Shown: positions 62,811-64,000 of the stretch, one piece after another | Layout of the letters: each line of letters opens with the position of its first letter | How positions within the stretch are numbered: the first letter of the stretch is position 1 | DNA from: Brevibacillus invocatus | GTDB taxonomy: Bacteria > Bacillota > Bacilli > Brevibacillales > Brevibacillaceae | Assembly: GCF_003710915.1 (NCBI RefSeq) | Contig: NZ_RHHR01000044.1 | Coordinates: 1-64,000, forward strand | Direction of reading: 5' to 3' | DNA: 64,000 nt | The notes under the pieces: model-generated | Seen by the model: only the letters and a program-made list of their open reading frames with translations | Told to the model about the DNA's origin: nothing | The model's database searches: none | Made by a program: the position numbers and the translations under genes

Positions 62811-64000
62811 TTAATCGCCACAAGCGGCGTTCTCGATCTCAAACTTGGCTGGTTCTCGCCAAGCGTAGCCTTCCAATTCTCCTACCCTCTGAAAGAACTT
62901 GTGGAAGCGCTCATTCGGGAAGGCCTCTTTTACGAACCGCGTCACGATGCGTTCCACCAATGGTACGATCTCTTCTTTTGGAATGCCTTCTGCGACTGGA
63001 ATACCTGAGTGAGCGTTTCTTCCCACTGTTTTGGCTCCCAGGAAAAGATCGAATTTGCCTTTGCGGAAGACGATCCCGATGTCTTCCGTCACCGCTTGAT
63101 AGCAGGCCATTCCACACCCGTTGAAGCCGATGCGCGTCTCTTTGGGCATTGGCTTGCCTCCCAGAAGCCGTTGCAGTTCCTCTGCGTACGGAATCCCGTC
63201 CTTTTTCTCTCCGTCGCAAAAATCACATGCCTTTACCTGCAGGACGTCCCCTGTAGGACTTAGCATCAATCCCGCCTCACGCAAGCGGCTGGTCACGCTC
63301 TCCGGGTCCGCCGTCGGAACGCGCAGGATCATTTGGTGGTGCGGCGTATATTCGATTTCACCCCGCTCGCCCGCCACCTCTGCCAGGAGCATCATCTGCT
63401 GCGTCGAGATTTTTTTGTTCGCAACACCCGGACTGACTGCACACTCGAAGATCATTTCCGGTGTAAAGCTGTCTACAGGACGTGCTGCTGTCTGAGTGGC
63501 TGCCGCGGCTTCAGTAACCACACCATTCGCTTCATTCACCAGCTGTAAGGCCTGCGTCGCCCAATCGAGCGGTGTCGGCTCCTCTGCTGAAACCACGGAC
63601 TCCCGTTCTGCAACTGAAACCGCAGCTTGCTGCTCTGTCACGGTAGCAGGGGGTGCCGAACGAATGAATGGCTGCTCCTGTGCTTGTGCTGCCTGTGGAA
63701 TGTCGACTTCCTTGCCCTCCCCATCAGTCGCCTCCAGTGACCACGGCTCATTTTCCACGCGAAGTCGCTGGTGCGGCTTCAACGGTTGTTCGTCGGCAGA
63801 CAAGGTGTACTTGCGCTGGTAGCCGCGCGGCGTAATCATCTTGCCATCGTAGACAAACGTAGAGGAATTCCCGATGATCACTGTCGTCAGCATGCCGATA
63901 TCATGCTCCAGCATGTGTGCCAGCGTAGTGACAACGACATGCTCTCGTTCGCGAAACGCGCTTTTCACAATACCTACAGGAGTATTAGGTGAACGGTATT
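62811..64000 (-). CDS. cbiH60: CbiH60: precorrin-3B C17-methyltransferase with nitrite/sulfite-reductase-like domain (5' part cut by window edge)
   Basis: The frame is open through the right edge, so the start is outside. Residues at the edge read Y-R-S-P-N-T-P-V-G-I-V and lead into TTLAHMLEHDIGMLTTVIIGNSST, the C-terminus of CbiH. A low-complexity linker follows, then a reductase-like domain with EYTPHHQMILRVP and Cys motifs CDFC and GCGMAC, suitable for an Fe-S cluster. In Bacillus megaterium this fusion carries out ring contraction. Any apparent GTG start at 63968 is internal. Confidence 0.92.
   Translation of the reverse strand, partial: YRSPNTPVGIVKSAFREREHVVVTTLAHMLEHDIGMLTTVIIGNSSTFVYDGKMITPRGYQRKYTLSADEQPLKPHQRLRVENEPWSLEATDGEGKEVDIPQAAQAQEQPFIRSAPPATVTEQQAAVSVAERESVVSAEEPTPLDWATQALQLVNEANGVVTEAAAATQTAARPVDSFTPEMIFECAVSPGVANKKISTQQMMLLAEVAGERGEIEYTPHHQMILRVPTADPESVTSRLREAGLMLSPTGDVLQVKACDFCDGEKKDGIPYAEELQRLLGGKPMPKETRIGFNGCGMACYQAVTEDIGIVFRKGKFDLFLGAKTVGRNAHSGIPVAEGIPKEEIVPLVERIVTRFVKEAFPNERFHKFFQRVGELEGYAWREPAKFEIENAACGD

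Noticed and set aside
62811..63968. GTG at 63968 as the start of the CbiH60 gene
   Set aside because: The frame is open beyond it to the window edge, and the codons upstream encode the conserved T-P-V-G-I-V segment of CbiH.

Overview
The window is chromosomal DNA from a Gram-positive, spore-former-type Firmicute. Gene content and gene style suggest Brevibacillus or a close relative in Paenibacillaceae. This rests on strong AGGAGG-type ribosome sites, T-box leaders, lipoprotein solute-binding proteins, a KhtTU pair and a cobalamin operon in the Bacillus megaterium order. No rRNA, tRNA, CRISPR array, prophage or insertion sequence was seen. The genus is inferred and was not tested by a search.

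Left part (1-15100): an autoregulated XRE regulator with a membrane partner, a GlpM-like protein, a small methyltransferase, and a GAF-GGDEF protein with a DUF3870 partner. A seven-gene minus-strand operon for amino-sugar/cell-wall salvage follows (RpiR regulator, cytosolic serine hydrolase, ABC binding protein, two permeases, sugar kinase, MurQ). Next are an MtaD-type deaminase, an UPF0173 metallo-hydrolase and several small proteins, including a MerR-type/DUF3967 DNA-binding protein.

Middle part (15100-35500): a MacB-like exporter operon with two ATPases, one of them fused to an AbrB-like domain; two amidohydrolases; and a TetR/HXXEE pair. Two tryptophanyl-tRNA synthetase genes lie in tandem, each behind its own T-box. 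The second is AT-richer, divergent, and lacks the His43 tied to indolmycin sensitivity. After these come a queuosine-precursor transporter under a preQ1-I riboswitch, a ferritin-like protein, a purine permease divergent from a LysR gene, PaiB, CoaA and a cyclase-family hydrolase.

Right part (35500-64000): a secreted-type serine hydrolase, Dps, and a peptide-salvage trio (OppA-like binding protein, LD-carboxypeptidase, M20 peptidase). Next are a two-component system, a very acidic secreted protein, KhtTU, NUDIX, an acetamidase-family protein, and a lipase-like hydrolase abutting a beheaded DoxX gene. From 50005 to the right edge runs one minus-strand cobalamin operon: cbiH60 (cut by the edge), cbiX, cbiJ, cbiC, cbiD, cbiET, cbiL, cbiF, cbiG, cbiA, cbiP, cobT, cobA and a precorrin-2 dehydrogenase. 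It covers most of corrin ring synthesis from uroporphyrinogen III by the early-cobalt route.

Two themes recur. One is recovery of cell-wall fragments (MurQ operon, OppA/LdcA/M20 operon). The other is RNA- or operator-level control visible in the sequence (two T-boxes, preQ1-I, several palindromic operators). The best candidates for something new are the paired T-box/TrpRS module, the PTS-independent MurNAc operon, and the ABC ATPase-AbrB fusion.
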